A DNA stretch of 64,000 bases from an uncultured cyanobacterium (GTDB taxonomy: Bacteria; Cyanobacteriota; Vampirovibrionia; Gastranaerophilales; Gastranaerophilaceae). The stretch is taken from positions 35,937-99,936 of the forward strand of contig CABUXT010000005.1 in NCBI GenBank assembly GCA_902495705.1. The letters are read 5' to 3'. The first letter of the stretch is position 1. Each line of letters begins with the position of its first letter. This document shows, in pieces, positions 53,041 through 62,088 of the stretch. The notes under the pieces are model-generated. The model saw only the letters and a list, made by a program, of their open reading frames with translations. It was not told the DNA's origin and did not search any database. A program made the translations under genes and the position numbers.

Positions 53041-55539
53041 CTATTTCATATACTTGTTGAGTACAATATTATCTTTTATGTATTCTGGTAAACTTGCTCT
53101 ATAACCATTCAGATTCCTATAATCTTGCATTGTAAAGCCCTGATAAAAATTCAGTTCAGCAAATCGTTTACCCTCAATAATATTTCTAAAATTAGAGTCA
53201 GTAGAATATGCCTTAATAAAATTCTTTATATATGGCACATGTTCTGCATCAGGTTTATAAATAGAAATATATTTATCGCATTCATCTTCAAGTAATTCAT
53301 CTTGATTTTTAAATCTTTTAATAAATCCAAAGGCTCGTTGTAATACTTCAATCCAAGTTAATCGTCTATCAAGATTTTCAGATTTGCGAAGGTTATCAAG
53401 AGTTATAAACAAGTTTGGTTTATTTTCATATTTTTCTTTAACAATATGTTCTGCTCTTGCCCAATCTTCTCTATCTACTGCTTTTACAATATCTTCATCT
53501 TGAGTGAATTTATCTTTTGCTTGTTGGAATAACTCTCTATCAATTCTCATTCCATCTAAACCTACAGGAGTTTCTGTGAGTTCTTTTAATTTGTCAGGGT
53601 CAAAAATTTCTATTGTGTCAATGGTTGGAATATCTATTTCATTAGGCTTTTTACTTGCCGAATTTTTTGAGGAGTTTTTAGGAAGTTTCAATTCTTCATC
53701 ATAATTAAATTCATGTTCAAAGTATTCACAGTTTGCAAAGAAATCAAAAAGTTTGAAATGTTGTTTTTCAAATGAGATTTGTTCCTTGTTGCTATCAGTA
53801 TATTTGAAAGTGCATTTTCTAGTTCCACGACCTTTAATTTGTACAAAATCAGTCGGAGAAAATATTGGTCGCATTAGAGCAAGGTTTAAAATATTTGGGC
53901 AATCATAGCCAGTTGTCATCATTCCCACGGTTACGCAAATTCTACTTTTAGAAGATTTATACCCCTCTAAAAAGCGAGAGTTGCCATTCAAATTATCGTT
54001 AGAGAAATAAGTTGTCATATCTTGTGCTGTTGGAACACTAGAACTTACTTGAACCGCAAAATCAGAATTATACTTATCTTTCCAGATAGAATGAGCCATT
54101 TTATTCAAAATTTGAACAATTTTTGTACAATGGTCTTGACTTACGCAGAAAACAATAGTTTTTCCAAATTCTCCGCTAATAGGGTCTTTTAAGCCATTTT
54201 CAAGAAGGGTTTTACAAAATTGAATGTTAGTATTTTCGCTAAAGAATTTCTTTTCAAATTGTCTAGAAAAAATTTGTTCTTCAACTTTATTACCATCATC
54301 CGTAATTTGAACAACCGAATACCCTTTTTCTGATAATAATTCAGTTGTTACATCTGTTCTTGCATCAACTACAAGAGGATTTATCAAATAGCCATCTCTT
54401 ACACCATCTAATAAACTATATCGAAAAGTCGGTTCCCCACTTTCACAACCAAAAGTTCTATAAGTGTCAAGCATTATACGTCTTTCGTATGCTTTAGGAT
54501 CTTCAAATTTTAATTTCTTTTCATCAATGTTTTTAACATAATCTTTTGGTGTTGCGGTTAATCCTAATTTATAACCAATAAAGTATTCAAAAACAGCTCT
54601 TGAGTTACCACCAATACATCTATGGCTTTCATCTGAAATTACAAGGTCAAAATCAGTTGGAGAGAATAACTTTTTATACCTGTCATCTACTAATAAGCTT
54701 TGTATCGTTGTGACTACAATTTCCGCTTTTTTCCAATCTGAACGAGCTTCTTTATATACGACAGTTGTATAATCTTTTAAATAGTTCTCAAAGTTAGATT
54801 TGGCTTGTCTTTCAAGTTCAATTCTATCTACTAAAAATAATACTCTTTTGGCATTTCCTGTTTTTAGAAATAATTTTATAATACCAGCAGAAGTTAGCGT
54901 TTTACCAGTACCTGTCGCCATTTCAAATAAAAAACGGTTATTTCCTTGCTTTGCAGATTCTTGTAGTGCTTTTATGGCGTTTAACTGATATGGTCGAAGT
55001 AATCTATACCCATTATCATAACAATATTTATTTCTTGTTATTTCATTTATATAGTCTGGCTCTTGCAACAAATTAGGATTTTGCATTAATGCTACATATT
55101 CTTTTGTTACATTTTCAGAATACAAAGTCTTAGGGTTAGGTTTAAAAACATTTCGTTGCTCTAAAGATTCTTGAGTAGGCATTGAAGTTATAATTTCAGG
55201 ATTGCCAATTTCAATATCCCATAAATAACTAATATTTCCATTAGATAAAATTACAAATCTGATATTTTGACTCATTGCATAAGCCCTAGCTTGGGCTTTT
55301 GCAAATAAAGGGTTTACATCTTCTCTTTTTGCTTCTAATACACAAAGCGGAAAACCATTTGAATCTAATAAAAGATAATCTAATAATCCTGTTTTAAATT
55401 TGTCATCACGTTTTATTTTGGTGGAATATTCCAAATCAACGTTAGCTTTTCCCTCTTCATTATCCAGTAATCGCCAACCAGCTTCTTCTAATAATTTGTT
55501 AATTTTAATTCTAGCTTTTGCTTCTGTTTCGATAGTCAT
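53041..55539 (-). CDS. hsdR: Type I restriction enzyme motor/nuclease subunit HsdR
   Basis: The 832-residue HsdR translocates DNA by ATP hydrolysis and cuts unmethylated DNA. The N-terminus is the PD-(D/E)xK nuclease (LLDYLLLD...CVLEAKRED, about residues 52-73). The SF2 helicase follows, with Walker A ATGTGKT (about 208), DESH (about 300), GLTATPK (about 326), motif VI-like QIKGRGTRKC, and a helical C-domain of the EcoEI R type. The ribosome site is AAGGAT. It is the first gene of the operon hsdR, hsdM-S, HEPN gene; 59 bases separate hsdR and hsdM-S. Divergent from a MerR-like gene that may control it. Confidence 0.94.
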   Translation of the reverse strand: MTIETEAKARIKINKLLEEAGWRLLDNEEGKANVDLEYSTKIKRDDKFKTGLLDYLLLDSNGFPLCVLEAKREDVNPLFAKAQARAYAMSQNIRFVILSNGNISYLWDIEIGNPEIITSMPTQESLEQRNVFKPNPKTLYSENVTKEYVALMQNPNLLQEPDYINEITRNKYCYDNGYRLLRPYQLNAIKALQESAKQGNNRFLFEMATGTGKTLTSAGIIKLFLKTGNAKRVLFLVDRIELERQAKSNFENYLKDYTTVVYKEARSDWKKAEIVVTTIQSLLVDDRYKKLFSPTDFDLVISDESHRCIGGNSRAVFEYFIGYKLGLTATPKDYVKNIDEKKLKFEDPKAYERRIMLDTYRTFGCESGEPTFRYSLLDGVRDGYLINPLVVDARTDVTTELLSEKGYSVVQITDDGNKVEEQIFSRQFEKKFFSENTNIQFCKTLLENGLKDPISGEFGKTIVFCVSQDHCTKIVQILNKMAHSIWKDKYNSDFAVQVSSSVPTAQDMTTYFSNDNLNGNSRFLEGYKSSKSRICVTVGMMTTGYDCPNILNLALMRPIFSPTDFVQIKGRGTRKCTFKYTDSNKEQISFEKQHFKLFDFFANCEYFEHEFNYDEELKLPKNSSKNSASKKPNEIDIPTIDTIEIFDPDKLKELTETPVGLDGMRIDRELFQQAKDKFTQDEDIVKAVDREDWARAEHIVKEKYENKPNLFITLDNLRKSENLDRRLTWIEVLQRAFGFIKRFKNQDELLEDECDKYISIYKPDAEHVPYIKNFIKAYSTDSNFRNIIEGKRFAELNFYQGFTMQDYRNLNGYRASLPEYIKDNIVLNKYMK

Positions 55540-55595
55540 ATAATCATCCTTAAATTTTACCCCTAATTTAGATATACCATGAAAACTAATATTTT

Positions 55596-55649
55596 AATAC
55601 CTAATATCAATAAATAATTTATCTGTATGAATAATTATAAAATACCTAA
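55596..55649. promoter_or_regulatory. Repeated AATACCTAA motif in the hsdR/MerR divergent promoter
   Basis: AATACCTAA occurs at 55596-55604 and 55641-55649 in direct orientation, 45 bases apart, between the divergent hsdR and MerR-like genes. Inverse forms (GGTATA) lie near 55691 and in GATATACC near 55571. These are candidate binding sites for the MerR-like protein. Confidence 0.45.
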
Positions 55650-55696
55650 ATTGAAAGAATATTAAAAAGTGCATATTATTAAATAATGAGGTATAT

Positions 55697-56056
55697 ATGT
55701 TAGATGAAAATTCTCCAATCTTAACAGTTGGACAAGTAGCCAAACAATTAGGTATATCTTCTGATAGATTACGTTCTTATGATGAAGAAAATTTAGTCGC
55801 ACCAGAACGAATAAAGAATAATGTTAGAATGTACAGTTGTAATGATGTAAACTGGCTTTCTTATTTACGTTCATTAATAGGGAAATCTGGTATATCGATT
55901 TTAGGGTTTAAGGAAATTTTGAGAGTGACCTATTTTATGTCTGATGATGATTTTAGAATTTTTTTAAAAAAGCAACCAAAAGATTCTATTTGGCAAACAG
56001 TTGAACTTATGAAGAATAACCCAAATTATGAACGTCTTAGAAAGTTTTATTCATAA
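55697..56056 (+). CDS. MerR-family regulator
   Basis: The protein has 119 residues. The N-terminus is a MerR winged helix (ILTVGQVAKQLGISSDRLRSYDEENLVAPERIKNNVRMYSCNDVNWLSYLRSLI, residues about 9-62). The C-terminal 50 residues are short and lack metal-binding Cys, so it is not a metal sensor. Divergent from hsdR, with shared repeated motifs between them; it could time restriction expression after transfer, as controller proteins do. Start with weak GAGG site. Confidence 0.8.
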   Translation: MLDENSPILTVGQVAKQLGISSDRLRSYDEENLVAPERIKNNVRMYSCNDVNWLSYLRSLIGKSGISILGFKEILRVTYFMSDDDFRIFLKKQPKDSIWQTVELMKNNPNYERLRKFYS

Positions 56057-56157
56057 AATATTACAATAACATTGATTTTAACCACGATTCTATATAATTG
56101 ATAAAAAAGTTGTACATACACAACACACAAATATATCAAAACATCAAAGGTTAAAAT

Positions 56158-56235
56158 TTTAGGTCTGAAAACCGTTGGGACACAAGGCTCGGATGAGCAA
56201 GTTTTAAAACTTGGGTTAAGAAGGCTTGTTAAATT
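56158..56235 (+). ncRNA. Structured leader-like sequence upstream of 56284 gene
   Basis: A GC-richer block in AT-rich DNA with several self-complementary parts: GCTC-GGAT-GAGC (hairpin with 4-base loop, about 56187-56198) and the perfect 16-bp palindrome CAAGTTTTAAAACTTG (56198-56213). It lies between the MerR-like gene and the unknown gene at 56284. It matches no riboswitch I can name. It might be a leader RNA of the downstream gene or an antitoxin-like RNA. Confidence 0.35.
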
Positions 56236-56283
56236 AGTATTAGGTATAAAGTATATATAAGTAGTAAAAAGGGCTTTTATTTT

Positions 56284-57573
56284 ATGAAAGTTAAAGATTT
56301 ATTTGATGAACAATTTTTTCCACAATTAGAAAGTTTTATATTTGACGAATCTTTTGAAAATTTTTATAATAGAAAATTAGAAGAAAAACCAAATAAATCC
56401 AAAAACATTACAAAATTTTGGCTGCCTGTTGAATACTTAGAAGATTTAGAAATAAATACTAATTTTCCTTTGACATACAGCTGGTTTATTGATTCATACA
56501 CACAAGATAAGAATTGTGCATCATTTTTTGATGAATATTTATTTCACATAAAATATTTAATGAACGAAATATTCAATAGTTCAAAAGCACAAAGCATTAA
56601 AACAAAATATTTTAGTTTAACACTAAATAAAGCAATTATTATAGATTTTTACAAAAATGAAATTTGCAAAAAAATATACAATCAAAATATATCATCTAAT
56701 TCGGACTTAAACAATGGATTAAACTCCAAATGTATAATTGCAAGAAAAATTTTGCAAGAAATATTAAAACTTATCAAAGAATACCTTGAGACTATTTTAA
56801 GTAATATATCTCCAGATTTAAATACAATCTTAACAACTTATACAATAGAAGCCAAATTACATATATTAGAAAAAATACAAAACCCCACAAAAGAAGAAAA
56901 TGCTAAAAATAAAGATATTAGAGAAAAAATAAAAAAAATAAGAAATCAAAGGTTTTATAATACCAGTGGAGCTCCAGCAAAACAAATTTTAGGATATTTC
57001 CCAAAAACAAAAAGAGGATTACAGAACTATACAAAAAAACTTAAAAAAGCTATTTTTGAAAATTATCCAGAAATTAAACAAATATTTACACACTTAAAAC
57101 AAGTAATGAACATGCCAGTAGAACCAACTTCTGATGGCTTCGTAAATTTTCTATTAAATAATTCAGCCACTAAATATCAAAAAGATATAAAAAAACGACT
57201 CTATAACATTCTAGCAGATTCTGAAAAAGAAGTTACATATCTATCCTTAGAAGAAGATGGTTCAATTAAACAATTTATTGGAGAACCATTAAATGAAGAT
57301 TTAAGTGAATTGTATCCTTTTGTTGAAACATATCTTGACTTATTATTGAATAACAAAGCTGCAACTTTTTCAGATGCTGTTGTATATACTTTATTAAAAG
57401 AAAATGGGGATTTATCACTTTTTGATAACGCAAAATATAAAGATGAGGCCATTAGAAAATTCATAAATCGAAAAAATTTAGATGAAGAATTTTATACTAA
57501 AAGTGAACCAAATGAAATATTTAAAAGAGAAGATTTTATAGAAAAATATAAAAAATTATTTAAAGAATATTAG
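56284..57573 (+). CDS. Large protein of unknown function
   Basis: The protein has 429 residues, all-helical in appearance, Lys/Asn/Glu-rich, and very AT-rich in codon use, as mobile genes often are. The N-terminal half has Tyr/Phe-rich helices (FFDEYLFHIKYLMNEIF), the middle is basic (KKIRNQRFYNTSGAPAKQILGYFPKTKRGLQNYTKKLKK), a probable nucleic-acid-binding surface, and the C-terminus is acidic. No known family. It is followed by an HNH protein 84 bases downstream and preceded by a structured sequence; the three may form one unit. ATG start without strong ribosome site. Confidence 0.65.
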   Translation: MKVKDLFDEQFFPQLESFIFDESFENFYNRKLEEKPNKSKNITKFWLPVEYLEDLEINTNFPLTYSWFIDSYTQDKNCASFFDEYLFHIKYLMNEIFNSSKAQSIKTKYFSLTLNKAIIIDFYKNEICKKIYNQNISSNSDLNNGLNSKCIIARKILQEILKLIKEYLETILSNISPDLNTILTTYTIEAKLHILEKIQNPTKEENAKNKDIREKIKKIRNQRFYNTSGAPAKQILGYFPKTKRGLQNYTKKLKKAIFENYPEIKQIFTHLKQVMNMPVEPTSDGFVNFLLNNSATKYQKDIKKRLYNILADSEKEVTYLSLEEDGSIKQFIGEPLNEDLSELYPFVETYLDLLLNNKAATFSDAVVYTLLKENGDLSLFDNAKYKDEAIRKFINRKNLDEEFYTKSEPNEIFKREDFIEKYKKLFKEY

Positions 57574-57657
57574 GACATAATTAAATTTTATTTTGGGTCT
57601 AAACTCCAAAGTCCAAAATTTTGTATAAAGAAAATATACAAAATAGGAGGCAAAATT

Positions 57658-58566
57658 ATGACCCAACAACTAAATATTCTATACCGAAACTTTATAAGGG
57701 CAAAAGTAAACAAAGAATACATTTGTAATAATAGCAAGTGTAATATTCTAGGTGAAAATTTTATTGGTAAATTCTATTTTCTTTTAATGGAAGATTGGAA
57801 CAGAACAAATAATGAATTTGACCCAGATTTTCATCTAATTGTAGAAAATTGCAAGAATCCAAAAGTTTTAAAATTAAAACATATTCATAGAAAAGATAAA
57901 TATATTAGGGTTGAAAAGAAAATATTAGAACAAGGCAAAAATATTTTTAAAACCCTTGTAAAACAAGGTTTATTTAAAGATTCTTCAACTGCATACAAAT
58001 CAACCAATAACCAAGTTTTAATTCATAGACTAAACTTATGCCTATACAAAAAGCTTTTGGGGCTTGAATGTCACCATGGAGATAAAAATAAATCCAATAA
58101 TAGTATTTTAAATCTTACGCCTATTGAACACGAAAAACACGCACTTCTTGATGGTTTACCTGAATATGAGTTTAGAAAACAATCAATATTATTACACAAT
58201 AATTTTGTAACTGAACTATTTAAACCTCAAAAGAACACTTTAGCTAGTCGTGACAGAAATATTTTTCAAGTACTTATATTGTTAAGTAATGGATTATCAG
58301 TACCAGAAATTGCAAAAAAACATGTCTGCAAAATGGGTGAAACAACTATTCAAAAGATTAAAAACAGATATTTTTATGTAAAAGAATTTTTAAAATACTG
58401 CTATACACTTACGAATAAAGAGTTTCAAGGGTTAAATGAGAATTTTGGTTCCCAATGGTTTAATCCTCTTAAATTTGAGCAACAAAAAAGTATAAAAATC
58501 TATACAGATAATGAACTTTTTGATTATATGCACAACTTTTTAGAAATGAAGTACAAAAAGACTTAA
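57658..58566 (+). CDS. HNH-motif protein with C-terminal helix-turn-helix
   Basis: The protein has 302 residues. The centre has LECHHGDKNKSNNSILNLTPIEHEKHA (residues about 139-165), the His-...-Asn-...-His order of HNH homing-type endonucleases. The C-terminal part has VLILLSNGLSVPEIAKKHVCKMGETTIQKIKNRY, an HTH like those attached to homing endonucleases. A 5' CNNSKCN Cys pair may bind metal. A strong AGGAGG ribosome site precedes the ATG. It could be a nicking/cutting enzyme of the mobile element or a defence nuclease. Confidence 0.75.
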   Translation: MTQQLNILYRNFIRAKVNKEYICNNSKCNILGENFIGKFYFLLMEDWNRTNNEFDPDFHLIVENCKNPKVLKLKHIHRKDKYIRVEKKILEQGKNIFKTLVKQGLFKDSSTAYKSTNNQVLIHRLNLCLYKKLLGLECHHGDKNKSNNSILNLTPIEHEKHALLDGLPEYEFRKQSILLHNNFVTELFKPQKNTLASRDRNIFQVLILLSNGLSVPEIAKKHVCKMGETTIQKIKNRYFYVKEFLKYCYTLTNKEFQGLNENFGSQWFNPLKFEQQKSIKIYTDNELFDYMHNFLEMKYKKT

Positions 58567-58825
58567 AACTTAGATGTCTTCTTTATTACTAAGTATATAC
58601 AAGGTAGTATAACCTCTTGGTATATAAGGTGGTAAATAAAAAATTTATACTTTAGTGGTTTACTTACCCCCAAAAGAAAATGTACTTAGTAGTATATGAA
58701 AATGGTATATAAAAGTTTTAGAAAAGAAAATAAAAGAAATTGGTATATTATTTATGCTCAAAAACGCTTGACATGACGTTATATCATGTGTTACATGAAT
58801 AATAGTACCATAGAAAGGTATAAAA
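58567..58825. repeat. Region with repeated GGTATATA motifs before excisionase gene
   Basis: No gene visible. TTGGTATATAAGGT (about 58617-58630), ATGGTATATAAAAG (about 58701-58714) and TTGGTATATTATT (about 58740-58752) repeat, with further GTATATA and GTAGTATA forms. Such repeats in front of xis-int genes may be binding sites for excisionase or a regulator. Confidence 0.5.
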
Positions 58826-59011
58826 ATGGAAAAACTTAAAAATCTAATTACAATCAATGAATTTGCAGAATATATAAATAAACCTGTTAATACGGTTAGA
58901 ACTTGGAAACGTAGAAATGATTTACCATCTAATATTTTTGTTACAATAGCGGGTTCGGTATTTGTTTATGTCGATAAGTTTAATGAATGGGTAGAAAAAC
59001 AGGTTGCATAG
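58826..59011 (+). CDS. Excisionase-like helix-turn-helix protein
   Basis: The protein has 61 residues. LITINEFAEYINKPVNTVRTWKRRNDLPSNIF fits an excisionase/AlpA-like winged helix and VFVYVDKFNEWVE the wing. It lies 12 bases before the integrase gene in the same direction, the usual xis-int order. An AGAAAGG ribosome site lies 8-14 bases before the ATG. Confidence 0.8.
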   Translation: MEKLKNLITINEFAEYINKPVNTVRTWKRRNDLPSNIFVTIAGSVFVYVDKFNEWVEKQVA

Positions 59012-59023
59012 GAGATATAGAAA

Positions 59024-60043
59024 ATGATTTACAAAAAAGGTAATAAATTTTACTGTAGATTTCAAATAAATGGTGAAAGAAAACATTTATGCTGTAAGGG
59101 TGCAACAACAGAAAAGGAAGCTAAAAATCTTGAAAGTGTATATATGGTACAACTTCAAAAAATACAAAATGGTATAATTCCAAGAGAAGTAAAACAACTT
59201 TCTTTCTCAAAATTATGTGATTTATATTGGGAATACGCAAGTGCTAATAATATTGATTTAAAACATGTTAAAAGTAAAATCAAATACTTTAAAGAATATT
59301 TTGGTGCTAATAAAGCAATAAACAAAATTGTTAATGCGGATATTATAAAGTATAAAAAATATCTTATAGAATCGGGTAAAAAACCTGCTACAGTGAATAA
59401 GTATCTATATTCTTTGAAAAAGATGTTTAATTTAGCCATTGAAAATGAATATTTAACTAAAAATCCTTGTAAAGGGGTATATAAAATGGTAGAAGATAAT
59501 ATTCAAACAAAATTTTGGACAATAGAAGATGAACAAAAGTTTTATTCTAAATGTCCAGAATGGTTTAAAGAAATTATCACAGTGGCTTTATTAACAGGTT
59601 TAAGAAAATCTAATATAAGGTTGTTAGAAAAATCTTGGATAAATTTTGAACAAAACCTTATACAAATACCTAAAACCAGAAATAAAGGTAAAAAATTCAT
59701 ACAACTTCCCATGCATGAAGCTGTAGCCAATATATTTAAAAAGCATTGGTATAATGACAGTAAATACATATTTATAAATGAGGTTAGAAAACGACCTTAT
59801 AGTGACCAAAGATTAGCAGATGTATATAATGAAATTTGTAAGCAAGCAGAAATTAAAAATATTGGATTTCATGGATTAAGACATACTTTTGGTACTAGGT
59901 TAGTAGAACAAAATTATGATTTAGAACTTGTAAGAGAATTGTTAGCACATAGTAGTATAACAACAACACAAAGATATACTCACACTTCCAATGAAAGAAA
60001 AATACAAGCAATAGACTCATTATATTCATACAATCAATATTAA
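59024..60043 (+). CDS. Tyrosine recombinase (integrase)
   Basis: The protein has 339 residues. An arm-binding N-terminal domain (FYCRFQINGERKHLCCKGATTEKEA), a SAM-like core-binding domain (residues about 55-155) and the catalytic domain with all family residues in place: Arg in LLTGLRKSNIRLL (about 195), HGLRHTFGTRL (His-x-x-Arg, about 283), His in LAHSSITTTQ (about 309) and the Tyr of QRYTHTS (about 316). It should integrate island 2 at the 3' end of tRNA-Leu, which lies 2.2 kb to the right. The last codons (YSYNQY) and the downstream sequence resemble a remnant at 62089-62250. Confidence 0.95.
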   Translation: MIYKKGNKFYCRFQINGERKHLCCKGATTEKEAKNLESVYMVQLQKIQNGIIPREVKQLSFSKLCDLYWEYASANNIDLKHVKSKIKYFKEYFGANKAINKIVNADIIKYKKYLIESGKKPATVNKYLYSLKKMFNLAIENEYLTKNPCKGVYKMVEDNIQTKFWTIEDEQKFYSKCPEWFKEIITVALLTGLRKSNIRLLEKSWINFEQNLIQIPKTRNKGKKFIQLPMHEAVANIFKKHWYNDSKYIFINEVRKRPYSDQRLADVYNEICKQAEIKNIGFHGLRHTFGTRLVEQNYDLELVRELLAHSSITTTQRYTHTSNERKIQAIDSLYSYNQY

Positions 60044-60088
60044 AATAGGCAAAATATTATAACGTTCGTATAACCGAAATTTTACAAA

Positions 60089-60124
60089 AAATAAACAGGG
60101 CTGAAATAAAGGCTCTGATTTATT
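60089..60124 (+). terminator. Terminator of the integrase gene
   Basis: AAATAAACAGGGCT and GGCTCTGATTTATTT pair around GAAATAAA, with T's after it. A near copy lies at about 62211-62250, after the integrase remnant. Confidence 0.6.
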
Positions 60125-60260
60125 TTTGAATAATTTATAAGTACTTGTTAAATGATTTTTATTGTCAAAATAACTTTAGAGTTAGAAGGTGTTTAGATAT
60201 ATTTTATAGTATAATATAATAAGTAAATGCACCTAATATTAAACCAAAAATGAGGGTTAA

Positions 60261-61241
60261 ATGGAAAATACACAATCAGAAGAATTATGTCCTATATGCG
60301 GACAAAAACTAAAACACAAAGACAGAAGTACTAAGTTCTTTGCAACTTTTTATAACTGCCCTTATTGTAAAATGTTTCTACTGGAAGATGACTTTGAAAA
60401 CTATTATTTTAAAGGTATGTCTCAAATTGATTTAGCTTTATTGAGAAATATTCTATATGTTTTACCAGAAAATTCTAATTACAGACAAATTCCTATACAT
60501 AACGAAAATATACAAGAATTATTGTCTCTTGCAAATTCTCCTAAAAACTTGCTCGAAAAAATTGATAATACTCTTGCGTATTTTGTAGATAAAACAAAAT
60601 ATTTTGGAGAAGTACTTAATGTTAATAGTGAAATATTATACAGAGAGTTATTTTGTGTTGATAGAAAAGAATTATCTAGTATATTTGCAACACTTAAAGG
60701 TTATTTATCATATGCGGGTTCAGGAAACTCCTTCAGAGTTCGTGTTGAAATGGAAGGTTTGAAATATTATGAAGATAAATTACGGCAAAAGCAACGAAAA
60801 AATCAAGGCTTTGTCGCAATGTGGTTTAATGATAAAGCAGATTCTAAAAATTATAAACCCGATATGAATAGTGTATATGCAAATGCAATTAAACCTGCAA
60901 TTGAAAATGGAGGTAGATTTAACTCTATAAAAATTGACTGTGTTGAATATTGTAATGATATAAATGATGAAATGATAGCTCAAATAAGAAAAAGTAAGTT
61001 TATGGTTGCGGATTTAACAGGTTATAGGGGAGGAGTATATTATGAAGCAGGCTTTGCTGAGGGATTGGGTTTGCCTGTCATATACACTTGTCATGAAAAA
61101 TGGTTAGAGGGTGTGCCAAATAAAAATATTGAGAAAGTCCATTTTGACATAAACCATAAAAATATTATTATATGGGAAGAAAACCACCTTGAAGATTTTA
61201 AAACAAGGTTAAGTAATAGAATAAATGCAGTAATTGTATAA
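60261..61241 (+). CDS. Zinc-ribbon protein with nucleoside deoxyribosyltransferase/TIR-like domain
   Basis: The protein has 326 residues. The N-terminus carries a zinc ribbon (CPICGQK...CPYCKMF, Cys 10/13 and 33/36), the middle is helical, and the C-terminal 140 residues (from about 182) have the opening KNQGFVAMWFND and the later segment MIAQIRKSKFMVADLTGYRGGVYYEAGFAEGLGLPVIYT. That pair of motifs is the fold and active-site pattern of nucleoside 2-deoxyribosyltransferase-like proteins, with Asp and Glu (YEAGFA) in catalytic positions. In defence islands such domains act on nucleotides or NAD. An abortive-infection role is plausible but not proven. It is convergent with the Abi-type gene. 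Weak start: GAGGG before the ATG. Confidence 0.75.
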   Translation: MENTQSEELCPICGQKLKHKDRSTKFFATFYNCPYCKMFLLEDDFENYYFKGMSQIDLALLRNILYVLPENSNYRQIPIHNENIQELLSLANSPKNLLEKIDNTLAYFVDKTKYFGEVLNVNSEILYRELFCVDRKELSSIFATLKGYLSYAGSGNSFRVRVEMEGLKYYEDKLRQKQRKNQGFVAMWFNDKADSKNYKPDMNSVYANAIKPAIENGGRFNSIKIDCVEYCNDINDEMIAQIRKSKFMVADLTGYRGGVYYEAGFAEGLGLPVIYTCHEKWLEGVPNKNIEKVHFDINHKNIIIWEENHLEDFKTRLSNRINAVIV

Positions 61242-61336
61242 TAACAAACTAATAAAACAATCTCATCACTTGACAAAAGTTGAAATATCGTAAATAATGT
61301 ATATGTACAGCCTCAGATGACTTCCATTAAGTTGAG

Positions 61337-62011
61337 TTACTGGGGTTTTTGCTTTGTTATAACCTTATTAAAATCACAAACTTTATCAAGATATAATAAA
61401 CTATCTTTTGAAATATAACTAAGCAATTTTTTCAAATCTCTATAACAATTATCTATTCCATAAGGGTGGTTGATGATAATTTCATGGTGAAAAATTCTAT
61501 TTCTTAATTTAAGCATTAGATTTAATGTAGGAAATACTTTACTTAGTTTATCAAACTCTGAAAAGTTTGGATAATCTGCAAATACTATTCTGAAAAAGCC
61601 TTGTCTATGCCATAATAGAGTTTTGTATCTTTTAGTACATAAGTGAATCCAAAATCCTAGTGATAATTCTGCTATTAAGTCGTCTTTGCCAATATTTCTA
61701 TGACTTTTATTCAAGAGTTTTTGTTTGGCTTCAAGTAATTTCTTATGTTCATTTGGTAATAATATATTTTGTTGATTAAGTTCTTTTACTAGCCAATTTT
61801 CTTGAATAACAGTATCAATAGCATTATTGAGCCTATTTCTTAAGGAAATTTCCAGTATTGATAAAAGAGGATATAAAGACTTTGACAATTCAATATTATA
61901 CAAATACCTTTCAAGAGCAATCACATCAGTATCATTCACATCATACTTATAAGAACTTAAACGTTTTGAACTAAGCAAATCTACTAAGTTTGTTTCTACT
62001 GTTTTTCCCAT
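61337..62011 (-). CDS. Abi-like (AbiD/F type, HEPN) protein
   Basis: The protein has 224 residues. It is helical throughout with ILEISLRNRLNNAID, the segment typical of the Abi_2 (AbiD/AbiF) family, GKDDLIAELSLGFWIHLC in the middle and LKLRNRIFHHE near residue 170, an Rx4H HEPN motif (Arg170, His175). These are phage-resistance proteins thought to act as RNases that stop growth of infected cells. It is convergent with the zinc-ribbon/deoxyribosyltransferase-like gene, at the right end of the island. No clear ribosome site; the ATG is at 62011. Confidence 0.88.
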   Translation of the reverse strand: MGKTVETNLVDLLSSKRLSSYKYDVNDTDVIALERYLYNIELSKSLYPLLSILEISLRNRLNNAIDTVIQENWLVKELNQQNILLPNEHKKLLEAKQKLLNKSHRNIGKDDLIAELSLGFWIHLCTKRYKTLLWHRQGFFRIVFADYPNFSEFDKLSKVFPTLNLMLKLRNRIFHHEIIINHPYGIDNCYRDLKKLLSYISKDSLLYLDKVCDFNKVITKQKPQ

Positions 62012-62088
62012 AACCCGATTATACCATAAATATCACATACTACAGGCATGTATAGCCTTACTTACAGATGTTCCACTTCTTACATTTT

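Noticed and set aside
56158..56235. Known riboswitch (ykkC, c-di-GMP, SAM, TPP) ahead of the 56284 gene
   Set aside because: None of the conserved core sequences of these classes is found; left as an unnamed structured leader.
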